Shown here piece after piece: positions 33,877 to 42,936 of a DNA stretch of 64,000 bases. The stretch is from contig CAZRCD010000001.1 in the NCBI GenBank assembly GCA_964598485.1, forward strand, positions 186,001-250,000. The letters run 5' to 3'. The stretch is from SOJA01 sp964598485. GTDB lineage: Archaea; Thermoproteota; Bathyarchaeia; Bathyarchaeales; Bathycorpusculaceae. Position 1 is the stretch's first letter. Each line of letters opens with the position of its first letter. A program made the translations under genes and the position numbers. The notes under the pieces are model-generated. The model was not told the origin of the DNA and ran no database searches. It saw only the letters and a program-made list of their open reading frames with translations.

Positions 33877-33980
33877 GGTTGGCAATAAGAGACGCATATT
33901 TATCAACTTTTATAACATTTTCAACTAAAAAGCATGCTAGCTTTTCCAAATTGTGTGAACCATTAAATCGGTAGGATTGG

Positions 33981-34412
33981 TTATTTTACTGTACTTGAAG
34001 TTATTGTTAGTTCTGCACCGTCGATTACGAGTATCCACCAGTTCAGCGGCTCGAAAGAATCATCATAATAGACTATCAGTCTCGCCATCGAGTCTATTGG
34101 AGCGTCCTCTGGAACATTCCCATTCCAAGTTAAAGTTTCCTTGTGACAGGGCTTAAGAGTCAATGTTTTTGGTGTTCCACTCCAAGTCCACGCTTCATCT
34201 TCAAAGGCTATGTTAACAGACCATGTGCCCTCGGTTTTTCCAGTGTTTTTGAATGTGATTTTCACGGTGAAAGTTTCGTGTGCTGCTTTGTCAACTACAC
34301 CACACGTACATGCTAAACAAGCTAAGGATTGATTGTCTGAACCCATAGATGAAAAGCTAAGTGTAACAACTATGGTAATCAGTGCAAGAGACAACAAAGC
34401 CAACCTTTTCAT
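33981..34412 (-). CDS. Small secreted protein
   Basis: The 143-residue protein has a signal peptide (LALLSLALITIVVTLSFSSM, about 4-23) followed by CLACTCG, then a beta-rich domain with TFTVKITFKNTGKTEG and PCHKETLTWNGNVPED that resembles CARDB-type or similar immunoglobulin-like folds. No lipobox is certain. Function unknown; it stands alone between purF and aspS. Confidence 0.6.
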   Translation of the reverse strand: MKRLALLSLALITIVVTLSFSSMGSDNQSLACLACTCGVVDKAAHETFTVKITFKNTGKTEGTWSVNIAFEDEAWTWSGTPKTLTLKPCHKETLTWNGNVPEDAPIDSMARLIVYYDDSFEPLNWWILVIDGAELTITSSTVK

Positions 34413-34514
34413 TTTTCTCCTTTCTACCTCTGAAAGAGGAATACTTCCTATGCATAGGTTTCCTTGTAAAAAATCTATAGGGGAGTCTAGTTTTTTCAGT
34501 TTACAAAAAAAATT

Positions 34515-35834
34515 TCACGGTGTAAGCCTAAACTTGTCCCTCGGATAAAGTGTTACTTCCCTTATGTTCTTTTTCCCAGTCAACATCATCGTCAATCTTT
34601 CCAGACCTATAGCCCATCCTGCATGAGGCGGCATACCATAATCAAAGGCTTGCAGATGGTGTTTGAAGGATTCAGGGTTCAGACCCTTCTCTTCCAACCG
34701 TTTTATCAGAAGCTCTTTAGACGCTATTCTTGTTCCGCCAGAGGCCAGTTCTATCCAACTCCACATTAGGTCGAAGCCTTCACAAAGTTCTGGATTATCA
34801 TCGCGTGGCTTAATGTAGAAGGCTTTTGAATGTGTCGGCCAGTCAACTATGAAATAGAAGTATGGGTGGATTTTTCCCAGTGTTCTGAAGGCTGGTGTTG
34901 GTATATCCTCGCCCCATGGGATTTCTATGCCTTCCCGCTTCAAATCTTGTAGCACATCATCATATTTTAAGCGTTTAAAAGTGACCCCCGGCACTTCAAT
35001 TTTGTATTTCAGCGTTGCCAATTCTCTCCGGCATTTTTCATCAACAGTCTTGCATGTGAATTGTATAAGCTGTTCAAGCAGCTGCATCACATTCTCAGCC
35101 GTGGCAAAAGCCTGTTCAATGTCTATTGAAACAAACTCGCTTAAGTGACGACGTGTGTGAGACTCCTCAGCCCTGAAAAACGGTCCCACTTCAAAAACTT
35201 TCTCGAAGCTCATAACAAGCTCTTCTTTGTACAATTGTGGGCTTTGAGCAAGATACGCTTTCTTTTCAAAATATTCAACAGGGAACAGTGCTGCTCCGCC
35301 TTCAGTTGCCGAAGCGATAATGCGTGGAGTATGGGCTTCTATGAATCCTCTTTCAAACAGGAAATTTCTTATTGCCTCTACGGTTGTGTGCTGAATTTTG
35401 AAAACAGCCAAGTTCTCTTCTTGGCAAAGGTCCAAAGCCCGCGCGTCCAGTCGAACGTCTATGTGTGCTGGTGTTTTTCCAGTTATGTCAATTGGCAAAA
35501 GAAGTACGGCTGTGCTGAAAATCTTAATCTCCTTCGGTATCACTTCGATGCCTCTGCGCGTCATCTCAGTCTTCTTCACAACGCCTTTCACACCGATGCT
35601 GTATCTTTTCTGTAAAACGTCAGACTTCGACAACACTCCGCTACTCACCTTTTTCCTAGGCACAGTGACTTGTATTGTTCCTTCCCTATCCTGCATTATT
35701 ATGAAGCGTATTCCACCCAAGTCTCTTATCTCTTGAACCCAACCGAAAAGTGTAACTTCTTGACCGTCAAGTTCAGGCTTAACATCAACAGAACAGTGCG
35801 TTCTACACCAATCACCAATTGAATCCAACTTCAT
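34515..35834 (-). CDS. aspS: Aspartyl-tRNA synthetase (probably nondiscriminating)
   Basis: The enzyme charges tRNA-Asp, and if nondiscriminating also tRNA-Asn, for later amidation. The 439-residue protein has the OB-fold anticodon domain (LFGWVQEIRDLGGIRF, about 29), class II motifs (RAEESHTRRHLSEFVSIDIE, about 205-225) and motif 3 IGLERLTMML near the end. At the key anticodon-domain sites the sequence reads WVQE, where discriminating archaeal enzymes have tryptophan in W-V-W, and GKTPAHID, where they have lysine in place of that proline. This fits the nondiscriminating pattern. gatCAB is not in the window. Confidence 0.93.
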   Translation of the reverse strand: MKLDSIGDWCRTHCSVDVKPELDGQEVTLFGWVQEIRDLGGIRFIIMQDREGTIQVTVPRKKVSSGVLSKSDVLQKRYSIGVKGVVKKTEMTRRGIEVIPKEIKIFSTAVLLLPIDITGKTPAHIDVRLDARALDLCQEENLAVFKIQHTTVEAIRNFLFERGFIEAHTPRIIASATEGGAALFPVEYFEKKAYLAQSPQLYKEELVMSFEKVFEVGPFFRAEESHTRRHLSEFVSIDIEQAFATAENVMQLLEQLIQFTCKTVDEKCRRELATLKYKIEVPGVTFKRLKYDDVLQDLKREGIEIPWGEDIPTPAFRTLGKIHPYFYFIVDWPTHSKAFYIKPRDDNPELCEGFDLMWSWIELASGGTRIASKELLIKRLEEKGLNPESFKHHLQAFDYGMPPHAGWAIGLERLTMMLTGKKNIREVTLYPRDKFRLTP

Positions 35835-35849
35835 GAGTTCACGCCCTAA

Positions 35850-36359
35850 CTAGTCTGCAAACTCCACACGCAGAGCCATGTTGCGAACTTTACGACCAAT
35901 CTCCTTTAAAGCCTTTACACTAAAAGGCGGCTGCCTCCCACGTCTCTTCCCCAAAATAACCCTAGTCTCAGTTGTTCCATCAGGCAGCCAAATAGTGTTT
36001 ATCGCAACTATGCTCAAGGGAGCAAACAAATCCTCCAAAAACTTTCTATCGTCAGCACCATACTCCAAAACACGAACGGCCTTACCAACTTCAGCCCCCA
36101 AAGCCTTAATGATCTTCCCACCATACCCCAAAAGACGAGGAACATCACCCCGCCCAACAACCAGGGCCAACGTATTGTCAACATCCACAGCCTTATGAAA
36201 ATAAACATTCTGAAGTGAAGGATATTTCTCCTCTAGGGATAAGAGTAAGCGGGCGATTTTCAAGTCTAATTCGCTTATCTCTCCAGACTTAACTCTCGCC
36301 AAACATTTTTGACACAGTATCCCACTTCTTAAACAGAAGTTACATAGTGCAGTTTTCAC
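35850..36359 (-). CDS. NusA-like KH-domain RNA-binding protein with zinc finger
   Basis: The 169-residue archaeal protein begins with a zinc motif (CNFCLRSGILCQKCLARV, about 6-22) and has a KH domain with GYGGKIIKALGAEVGKAVRV (about 78-97). Related proteins are annotated NusA-like transcription factors. It directly precedes aspS on the same strand, with a 15-base gap. The exact role is unknown. Confidence 0.82.
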   Translation of the reverse strand: MKTALCNFCLRSGILCQKCLARVKSGEISELDLKIARLLLSLEEKYPSLQNVYFHKAVDVDNTLALVVGRGDVPRLLGYGGKIIKALGAEVGKAVRVLEYGADDRKFLEDLFAPLSIVAINTIWLPDGTTETRVILGKRRGRQPPFSVKALKEIGRKVRNMALRVEFAD

Positions 36360-36427
36360 CTAGAAAAGCGCCCTCCACAAATAAAGGAGGGGGCGGCGGA
36401 GCTTTGGGAGTTCATGTGGAATCGCGT

Positions 36428-36706
36428 TCAATGTGCTAGGGTTATTTCGATCGAGCTGACGTTTGTGGGCGAGCCACCCTCTTCTCTGGGTGCCAATTGC
36501 TCAGTTCCGATTCCGATTTTCTTCACTTTCACGTCAGGTAGAAATCGGCGTCTGACAACTTCAACCACATCCACTGCTAGGCTGATCGCCCTTCCCCTTG
36601 CCTTAACGTTTACTTCTTTTGCTCCGCCGTGGAAGAGAGTTATGCAAGCCAGTACGTAGTTCATTACTGGCTTTCTCCCGATCAATACTGCATTGCTTTC
36701 AGACAT
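36428..36706 (-). CDS. albA: Alba, chromatin-associated DNA/RNA-binding protein
   Basis: Alba coats DNA and RNA and bridges duplexes. The frame extends to 36796, but the family start MSESNAVLIGRKPVMNYVLA begins at the ATG at 36706, which has GAGGCGGT 8 bases upstream; this gives 92 residues, the normal length. HGGAKEVNVKARGRAISLAV includes the conserved lysine and arginine of the DNA-binding loop, and PTNVSSIEITLAH ends the protein. TATTTATTTAACG upstream is a plausible promoter. Confidence 0.93.
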   Translation of the reverse strand: MSESNAVLIGRKPVMNYVLACITLFHGGAKEVNVKARGRAISLAVDVVEVVRRRFLPDVKVKKIGIGTEQLAPREEGGSPTNVSSIEITLAH

Positions 36707-36901
36707 TTGTACCGCCTCACTCCTAGTTTTCACTTTTTCTATGGTTTCATAACGATTTTTATCGTTAAATAAATAGGTTACGGTTTCAAGTTCCACCTAA
36801 AAAAATTCAGATGTTAAAGTCGCATGTTTTTATTGCATTTATCTTTTCTAAATGTTTAAATAACCCATACCATTGTAAAATAAAAACTTAACAAAAAGGC
36901 A

Positions 36902-37378
36902 GTGAAGAAGGGAACAAACTTGGAACCCCTTACAAGACGTTCAATGCAGCTTCTCCAAATGTTATACGGAAAAGGCAAGGCAACAAACATATACTCTCTA
37001 CACATGAAACAAAACGACCTTGCGAAACAACTAGGCATAAGCAGACAAGCACTAAACGTTCACCTACGAAAACTCAGAAACCTAAAATACATAAGAACTG
37101 GCAGAGGCTTCATTGACGTAACAGAAAAAGGATTGAACGCTCTTGGAATATCCTCAAACCCAGCATTCGTATTCATCAAAGTATCTCCGCGCAAAAGAGG
37201 CGAAGTGTACGAAAAAATCAAGCAACTCGCCATCCAAAGAGCATTTAGGATTGCAGGAGACGTTGATGCTCTCATAATGGTTGAAAGAACGAAACTCGAC
37301 GAAATTTTAAGTAAACTTTCTTACATCGAAGGCGTAAAAGATACAAAATCCTACGTAGCTATAGAACCAATAAAATAG
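36902..37378 (+). CDS. HTH transcriptional regulator with Lrp-like ligand domain
   Basis: The 158-residue protein starts with GTG. A helix-turn-helix (KQNDLAKQLGISRQALNVHLRKLRNL, about 40-65) is followed by an AsnC/Lrp-like alpha/beta domain (FVFIKVSPRKRGEVYE, GDVDALIMVERTKL). It ends TAG and the next coding region, sucC, begins 12 bases later, so it is likely the first gene of a sucCD operon and may regulate it in response to an amino acid or CoA-linked metabolite. Confidence 0.8.
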   Translation: MKKGTNLEPLTRRSMQLLQMLYGKGKATNIYSLHMKQNDLAKQLGISRQALNVHLRKLRNLKYIRTGRGFIDVTEKGLNALGISSNPAFVFIKVSPRKRGEVYEKIKQLAIQRAFRIAGDVDALIMVERTKLDEILSKLSYIEGVKDTKSYVAIEPIK

Positions 37379-37390
37379 GAGAAAGCTAAA

Positions 37391-38542
37391 ATAAAACTTT
37401 TCGAATACGAAGCAAAAACAATACTCGCAAAATACGGAATCCCAACACCAATAGGTGAACTAGCAACAAGCGTAAGCCAAGCCCACGAAATCGCAACCAA
37501 ACTAAAACCACCCTTGGCCATAAAAGCACAAGTGCTTGTCGCTGGAAGAGGAAAAGCAGGCGGTATACTCTTTGCAGATTCAGTTCCAGACGCGGAAAAA
37601 GCAGCAGAAAGACTGTTAAACATGCGAATAAAAGGCATACGTGTCAAAAGTGTATGGATTGAGGAGAAAATACGGATAACGAAAGAGCTTTACCTCGGCG
37701 TAACAATTGACAGAGCTAACCGAAGCCACGTTGCAATTGGCTCAGCAGTTGGCGGAATGGAAATAGAAGAAATAGCCACGGAAGCCCCAGAGAAAGTCAT
37801 AAAATTTTTGATAAATCCACAACATGGTTTCCACGCCTTCCACGCCCGTCAGATTGCAAGAAAAATAGGATACTCTGGGAGCCAACTATCTACACTGGGA
37901 AAAAATTTTGAAAGTTTATATCGTGCTGGCATGGATTACGACGCGGAATTAATTGAAATGAACCCCATAGTGGAAACTCTCGACGGAAAATTCGTTGCAG
38001 TAGACGCACGCATAATAATAGATGACAACGCTCTATTCCGCCACAAACAATACCAAGAAAGACTCCTGGAAGGAGGAAGCGAACTCACTCCGCAAGAACT
38101 GGCAGCCATGAGAAATGACTTAGCCTACGTTAAGCTGGACGGCAACATAGGCGTCGTAGGCAATGGAGCAGGCCTTGTAATGGCAACATTAGACACAATC
38201 CAGTATTACGGTGGAAATCCAGCAAACTTTCTGGATGTTGGTGGTGGTGCAACATCGGAAAAAATGGCTGCAGCCCTAAACATTGTGCTTTCAGACCCGA
38301 ACGTCATAGCACTTTTCATAAACATTTTAGGCGGCATAACCCGCTGCGACGAAGTTGCACGGGGAATATTAAAAGCAAAAGAAAAGACAGGGGTAACAAA
38401 ACCCGTGGTTATTAGGCTTGTAGGAACAAACGAGGAAGAAGGAAAAAGAATACTGACAGAAGCTGGAATACATGTGATGGAAAGCATGGAAAAAGCTGCA
38501 CAAAAAGTTGTCGAAATATCCAAACAAGAAGGAGAGAAATAA
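37391..38542 (+). CDS. sucC: Succinyl-CoA ligase (ADP-forming), beta subunit
   Basis: SucC makes ATP or GTP while splitting succinyl-CoA, coupled to the Kor enzyme. Homology starts at KLFEYEAKTILAKYGIPTPI, where a normal gene has ATG, but here the codon at 37391-37393 is ATA, with TAGGAG about 9 bases upstream. Between the preceding in-frame TAG (37376-37378) and this codon there is no ATG, GTG or TTG. Starting there gives 383 residues, the normal length. The conserved GNGAGLVMATLDTIQYYG (about 257-274) and GGITRCDEVARGIL (about 315-328) are present. A downstream in-frame start would cut off the conserved N-terminus. Confidence 0.93.
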   Translation: MKLFEYEAKTILAKYGIPTPIGELATSVSQAHEIATKLKPPLAIKAQVLVAGRGKAGGILFADSVPDAEKAAERLLNMRIKGIRVKSVWIEEKIRITKELYLGVTIDRANRSHVAIGSAVGGMEIEEIATEAPEKVIKFLINPQHGFHAFHARQIARKIGYSGSQLSTLGKNFESLYRAGMDYDAELIEMNPIVETLDGKFVAVDARIIIDDNALFRHKQYQERLLEGGSELTPQELAAMRNDLAYVKLDGNIGVVGNGAGLVMATLDTIQYYGGNPANFLDVGGGATSEKMAAALNIVLSDPNVIALFINILGGITRCDEVARGILKAKEKTGVTKPVVIRLVGTNEEEGKRILTEAGIHVMESMEKAAQKVVEISKQEGEK

Positions 38543-39406
38543 ATGGGAATAATAGTTAACAAAAACACGCATGCAATCGTCCAAGGCATAACTGGAACTC
38601 AAGGAAGCTTCCACACCAAACTGATGCTGGAATACGGAACAAAAATCGTCGCTGGCGTAACCCCTGGGAAAGGCGGAAACCAAATTCACGGCATACCAGT
38701 TTATGACACTGTTGAAGCTGCGATAGAAAAACACCCAGCAAACGCTTCAATAATTTTTGTACCAGCCCCATTTGCCGCAGAAGCAGCTCTGGAAGCTCTA
38801 GAAAACGGAATAAAAACCATTATAGTAATAACAGAACACATTCCAATAAAAGACGCAGTCAACGTAATGGCATACGCCAAACAAGCCAAAGCAACAATAA
38901 TAGGACCAAACACCCCGGGAATAATAACTCCTATGGAATGTAAACTTGGAATTATGCCAGCCCACATCTTTAAACCAGGCGGAATAGGCGTTGTTTCCAG
39001 AAGCGGAACACTTACATATGAAATAGCAGCGAACCTAACAAAAAGCAACCTAGGACAATCCACATGCCTTGGTCTGGGAGGAGACCCAATAACAGGTCTA
39101 AACTTTATAGAAGTATTAAAAATGTTTGAGAAAGACCCTGAAACAAAGGCGGTGGTTTTGATAGGAGAAATAGGCGGCAACTTAGAAGAATTAACAGCAG
39201 AATACATCGAAAAACAAAGGTATCCAAAACCAGTCGTAGCCTTTATAGCTGGACGTTCCGCTCCACCTGGAAAACGGATGGGGCACGCTGGCGCAATCAT
39301 AATGGGCAAAGCGGGAACAGCTGAAACTAAAACTGAAGCTTTGAGAAGCGCAGGCGTGAAGGTGGCTGAAAAACCAAGCGACGTAGCAAGACTTGTTAAC
39401 GTATAA
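38543..39406 (+). CDS. sucD: Succinyl-CoA ligase, alpha subunit
   Basis: The 287-residue alpha subunit carries the phosphohistidine: the conserved GRSAPPGKRMGHAGAIIMG (about 236-254) contains it. The CoA-binding Rossmann-like N-terminus reads VQGITGTQGSFHTKLMLEYG. The ATG abuts the sucC stop, so translation is coupled. Confidence 0.96.
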   Translation: MGIIVNKNTHAIVQGITGTQGSFHTKLMLEYGTKIVAGVTPGKGGNQIHGIPVYDTVEAAIEKHPANASIIFVPAPFAAEAALEALENGIKTIIVITEHIPIKDAVNVMAYAKQAKATIIGPNTPGIITPMECKLGIMPAHIFKPGGIGVVSRSGTLTYEIAANLTKSNLGQSTCLGLGGDPITGLNFIEVLKMFEKDPETKAVVLIGEIGGNLEELTAEYIEKQRYPKPVVAFIAGRSAPPGKRMGHAGAIIMGKAGTAETKTEALRSAGVKVAEKPSDVARLVNV

Positions 39407-39568
39407 AGTAATGTTTTCTTGAGCTAGTTTATGGAATCAAACAATCAATGAAGACCGCATAGCCATTGGAAAGTTTTTAGCAGAGAAAGCCCCAGCCTCA
39501 AGTTAACAACAAAAAGTATATTTGGAAGCAAATCACTTGACTTTTAGCCACAGCAGAAGGTAAAGCAA

Positions 39569-39730
39569 ATGCCAGTAATGGACCCAATTAAAAAGGCAAT
39601 CGCTCAGAAGCATAGACTGTACATGAAAATCTGCCGACAATGTGGTGCAAGAAACGCACCAAGTGCTGTGAAATGCAGAAAGTGCCGAAGCAAGAATTTA
39701 CGCTGGAAGAAAAGGGAACTCGTAAAGTAA
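39569..39730 (+). CDS. rpl40e: Large ribosomal subunit protein eL40
   Basis: The 53-residue zinc-binding protein has the start MPVMDPIKKAIAQKHRLYMK and two CxxC pairs (CRQCGARN and CRKCRSKN), the eL40 layout. It is a monocistronic unit; a TATA-like GTATATTTGG about 50 bases upstream could be the promoter. Confidence 0.94.
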   Translation: MPVMDPIKKAIAQKHRLYMKICRQCGARNAPSAVKCRKCRSKNLRWKKRELVK

Positions 39731-39938
39731 TCTTTTAGGCGATTCTTCAGCCTAGTCAGGCTTGTATTGAATGCGAAAGTTACATATTGGAAATCTCCAA
39801 TTATTGGGGTGTAATTGACGCTCGGCAAGTGCAAGAAGAAGACAACAAAAAAAGTAGATCATGCTAACATCATCATCGACCATTTCCCCTTTTTCTATCA
39901 TAAAACTGAAGAACAGAACAATTGTCTCTATAACCCAA

Positions 39939-40553
39939 CTAGAGAAGGTCAAATAAAGTCTCAAGATTAAAAGAGGTATTTGCGCAACCATTTTTAACCA
40001 ATGGCACAGCTTGACCAGCTACGCCCATACTTTTCAGCATTTCTCCACCCAGCTTTATTTCCTCGCCACAAGAAACCCCTACAACACCTTCATAATGCCT
40101 TGTCTTCAAAATTTTTGGAACACAAGAACCACCAGGCAAAATGTAAACGTCATAACCCTTCTTTTCAGCAAAAGACACCGCCCTATTAACCAGACAGTCG
40201 GGAGAACAGTGCGCACACACGTAAGACGGAATGTTCGGATCAAACACAGCCTTACAACGACTATCCATGTATTTTCTAGAACAATGCGGCAGAAAAAGCG
40301 CTCTTTTTCTTGTTTGCACAAAGCTATCTCTTTCTAGAAGGTTTCTAGCCTGTATTTCTACAAAATCTTCAAGAAGAAGCACTGCGTCGGAAAAGTTGAG
40401 GCCCGTCGCCTCTTGAATCTTGAATCTTCTTATGACTTCATGAATAGTTCTGCCAATTTTTTTGTGCATGCCCTTTTGATAACTAACTTTGGCGATTTCT
40501 TTAAAGAAGAAACGTGGAATCTTTGAAAGGTCAAAGGTGAATTTATATGGCAT
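39939..40553 (-). CDS. DUF116 family protein
   Basis: The 204-residue protein has the family's cysteine pattern: LPHCSRKYMDSRCKA (about 88-102), CAHCSPDC (about 113-120), then a Rossmann-like GYDVYILPGGSCVPKIL and GVVGVSCGEEIKLG. The cysteines probably bind a metal or Fe-S cluster. Function unknown; its operon neighbours are not informative. Confidence 0.85.
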   Translation of the reverse strand: MPYKFTFDLSKIPRFFFKEIAKVSYQKGMHKKIGRTIHEVIRRFKIQEATGLNFSDAVLLLEDFVEIQARNLLERDSFVQTRKRALFLPHCSRKYMDSRCKAVFDPNIPSYVCAHCSPDCLVNRAVSFAEKKGYDVYILPGGSCVPKILKTRHYEGVVGVSCGEEIKLGGEMLKSMGVAGQAVPLVKNGCANTSFNLETLFDLL

Positions 40554-40631
40554 AATTGCTTATAAACAAAACAAACCTTTAAAGTTAACTATTGCAATAT
40601 TAGAGTGCATCAAAATTAAGAGGGTTTCAAT

Positions 40632-41036
40632 TTGGGTTTGCTTGACAGATTTAGAAGAAAAAAGAAAGAACAAAAAATACAGGTTGAATCAGAAGAATCG
40701 CTGACAGAACTTGAAGGAATTTGCGGACGTGACCAAGAAACCTATGAAGCGTTGTCTAACGCGATGTTTCTTGACCCTAGGAAAATTGATGTTTCAATGA
40801 GTGCTGCTGCTAAAGAGGCGAAGAAACTTGAAAAAGCCAAGGATCTTGTAAGGGCAAGGATGTGGTATGAAATAGCAGGAGGCTTAGCGATTTACGAAGG
40901 AGATGCAAAAAAGGTTATAGAGTATTTTGGCAAAAGTGAGAAGATTCCACCAGAGATAGAATATCCAATTTTGAAAAACCCGGAAAAAGCGGTAGCCAAG
41001 GCTCAAGAGTATTACAAGAAATACTTGAAAGACTAA
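40632..41036 (+). CDS. Conserved archaeal hypothetical protein
   Basis: The 134-residue protein starts with TTG (MGLLDRFRRKKKEQK). It is helical and charged, with KEAKKLEKAKDLVRARMWYEIAGGLAIYEG suggesting a TPR-like helical hairpin. A basic N-terminus could contact membrane or nucleic acid. I recognise it only as an archaeal protein of unknown function. Confidence 0.65.
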   Translation: MGLLDRFRRKKKEQKIQVESEESLTELEGICGRDQETYEALSNAMFLDPRKIDVSMSAAAKEAKKLEKAKDLVRARMWYEIAGGLAIYEGDAKKVIEYFGKSEKIPPEIEYPILKNPEKAVAKAQEYYKKYLKD

Positions 41037-41075
41037 AATTTAGATCTGAAATAGGCATAGTAAGTTAATTGTTAT

Positions 41076-41507
41076 CTATTTTTCTGGTTCTTCTGTGTAA
41101 CCTAGAAGATCCCTTAAGGACTTCACTTCCTCACGCAACATGCTTACTTCGCCTTCAAGCGCGCCAACCTTTGATTCTGCCATTTTCTTCAATTTTTCAA
41201 TCTCAATCATCAAATTGGCACGTTCTGTCTCCAAGGTTTTTATTTTTCCACGAAGATTCTTCAAAGTCTGCATAAGCTCCCCCTTTATACCTTTAATTCT
41301 CTCAACCATATTTTTAACACTTACTGTTTCCTCAGATTTGGTTTCGGCTGTCACGGCTGCTCTAAACCTAGCTTTGCAACTTGGACACTCAAATATTCCC
41401 ATAACAACTTCACGTTCCTCGCCGCTTTTCGCCGCTTTTCGAGAAGGAATAGACCATGTCTTAACTGGGGTAATTACTTCTGTTCCACACTTTGGACATT
41501 CAACCAA
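41076..41507 (-). CDS. Zinc-ribbon and coiled-coil protein
   Basis: The frame extends upstream to 41630, but homology-like content starts at VECPKCGTEV. I take TTG at 41507 as the start because GGGGG precedes it, giving 143 residues. Four zinc cysteines (CPKCGTEV and CPSCKARFRAAV) are followed by a long coiled coil (GIKGELMQTLKNLRGKIKTLE, then LMIEIEKLKKMAES). Function unknown; a DNA- or protein-bridging role is possible. Confidence 0.65.
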   Translation of the reverse strand: MVECPKCGTEVITPVKTWSIPSRKAAKSGEEREVVMGIFECPSCKARFRAAVTAETKSEETVSVKNMVERIKGIKGELMQTLKNLRGKIKTLETERANLMIEIEKLKKMAESKVGALEGEVSMLREEVKSLRDLLGYTEEPEK

Positions 41508-41624
41508 ATCATAACCCCCTCTATAATTATCACCACAGAGTCTAAAATGTGTTTTGTAACGCTTACGGTTCAAGGACAAATTATCAATTGTAAGTATAAC
41601 AGAAATTAGTGCAGGTGAAGAGTT

Positions 41625-41918
41625 GTGCAAGTTGTCGAAATGAAGACCAAACTTGAGGAAAAAATCAAGACTTTAGAAGAGGAGAAAAGCACATTTTTGG
41701 AGGAAAAGAGGAAGCTTGAAGAGGTTGTAGAATTGACAGAAAGAGCAAAGGAGCTAGAAGGCGAAGTTAATAAATTGAGAGATGAGGTTAAAGCCTTAAA
41801 GGATAGAATTCCACAAGAATTCCTTCAACAACTCGGAGACGTCACATCAGCAGGGTTGAGCGAAGAAAATGAGCTAGATGAAGAACGCTCTAGTTGCGAG
41901 GACGAAGATCTTCTTTAA
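41625..41918 (+). CDS. Short coiled-coil protein
   Basis: The 97-residue protein, GTG start with GGTGA upstream, is almost all heptad repeat (KLEEKIKTLEEEKSTFLEEK, then GEVNKLRDEVKALKDRI) with an acidic tail. It is divergent from the zinc-ribbon coiled-coil gene across a 117-base gap containing likely promoters; both end in coiled coils, so they could interact. Not recognised. Confidence 0.5.
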   Translation: MQVVEMKTKLEEKIKTLEEEKSTFLEEKRKLEEVVELTERAKELEGEVNKLRDEVKALKDRIPQEFLQQLGDVTSAGLSEENELDEERSSCEDEDLL

Positions 41919-41967
41919 GACCGCTTGCCAAGGTGGAAAAACGAAAAATCCAGAAAAATTGGGGATG

Positions 41968-42936
41968 TTAGAGGCTTATCTGGAACATCAGGCGTTCTAC
42001 GAGTTCTTTGTAACGGTTTCGGATAGTAACTTCAGTTACTTGGGCTATTTCAGCTATCTCTCTTTGCGTTTTCCTTTCACCAGTCAACACAGAAGCTATA
42101 TAGCTCGCCGCGGCGGCTATGCCTGTGGGACCACGACCCGAAGTTAGCTTTAACTCTTTTGCGGTTGCTAAAATTTTATGCGCTATTTCCTCAACTTTCC
42201 CCTGCATTGTTAACTGATTTGAAAATTTTGTTATGTATTGGCTTGGCTTCACAGGTGGAACGAAATAGTCAAGTTCTCTGATTAAGAAACGATAGCTGCG
42301 ACCCACCTCTTTTTTGTTTACGTTCGACGCTTGGGCAATTTCTTCCAAAGTTCTAGCCAGCTTACATTGCCTACAAGCCAAATAGACTGCTGCGGCGGTT
42401 ACGCCCTGAATTGATCTGCCCCGTATCAACCGTTCCTTAACGGCTTTTCGATAGATAACCGAAGCTGTCTCGAGGATATTCTTAGGAAGGTTTAGGTTGT
42501 TGGCGATTTTTGTGATTTCAGACAATGCAAAGGCGAGGTTGCGCTCCGTGGCATCTGAAACCCTTATGCGGCGCTGCCACTTCCTGAGACGGTAGACTTG
42601 CGCCTTCTGCCCAGGCGACAGGCTTTTTCCATAAACATCGCGGTCATGCCAATCAATCATAGTTGATAAGCCTTTATCGTGAATTGTATAAGTTAATGGA
42701 GCACCAACCCTTGTCCGTTTCGCCCTCTGCTCATTGGTAAAAGCTCTCCATTCCGGTCCTCTATCAGCTATTTTTGCGGTTATCACGAAGCCGCAGTCCA
42801 TACAAACCACTTCGGCACACTCATAATCACGCATAAATCTTGTGCTACCACACTCTGGACAGTGTTGAACCTTCTCAGGTTCTACTTGCGAGGTTAACGA
42901 AGGGTCAGAATTCTCATCTTTTTTCTCGTCGCCCAT
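41968..42936 (-). CDS. tfb: Transcription initiation factor B (TFB)
   Basis: TFB bridges TBP and RNA polymerase at promoters. The 322-residue protein has the N-terminal zinc ribbon (CPECGSTRFMRDYECAEVVC, about 22-41), the B-reader/linker segment EWRAFTNEQRAKRTRVG, and two cyclin folds with AFALSEITKIANNLNLPK and KILATAKELKLTSGRGP. It is directly downstream of gar1, as in many archaea. Confidence 0.96.
   Translation of the reverse strand: MGDEKKDENSDPSLTSQVEPEKVQHCPECGSTRFMRDYECAEVVCMDCGFVITAKIADRGPEWRAFTNEQRAKRTRVGAPLTYTIHDKGLSTMIDWHDRDVYGKSLSPGQKAQVYRLRKWQRRIRVSDATERNLAFALSEITKIANNLNLPKNILETASVIYRKAVKERLIRGRSIQGVTAAAVYLACRQCKLARTLEEIAQASNVNKKEVGRSYRFLIRELDYFVPPVKPSQYITKFSNQLTMQGKVEEIAHKILATAKELKLTSGRGPTGIAAAASYIASVLTGERKTQREIAEIAQVTEVTIRNRYKELVERLMFQISL

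Noticed and set aside
36707..36796. Longer Alba with a 30-residue N-terminal extension
   Set aside because: A TATA-like sequence lies within this part, and the family start with a ribosome binding site is at 36706.
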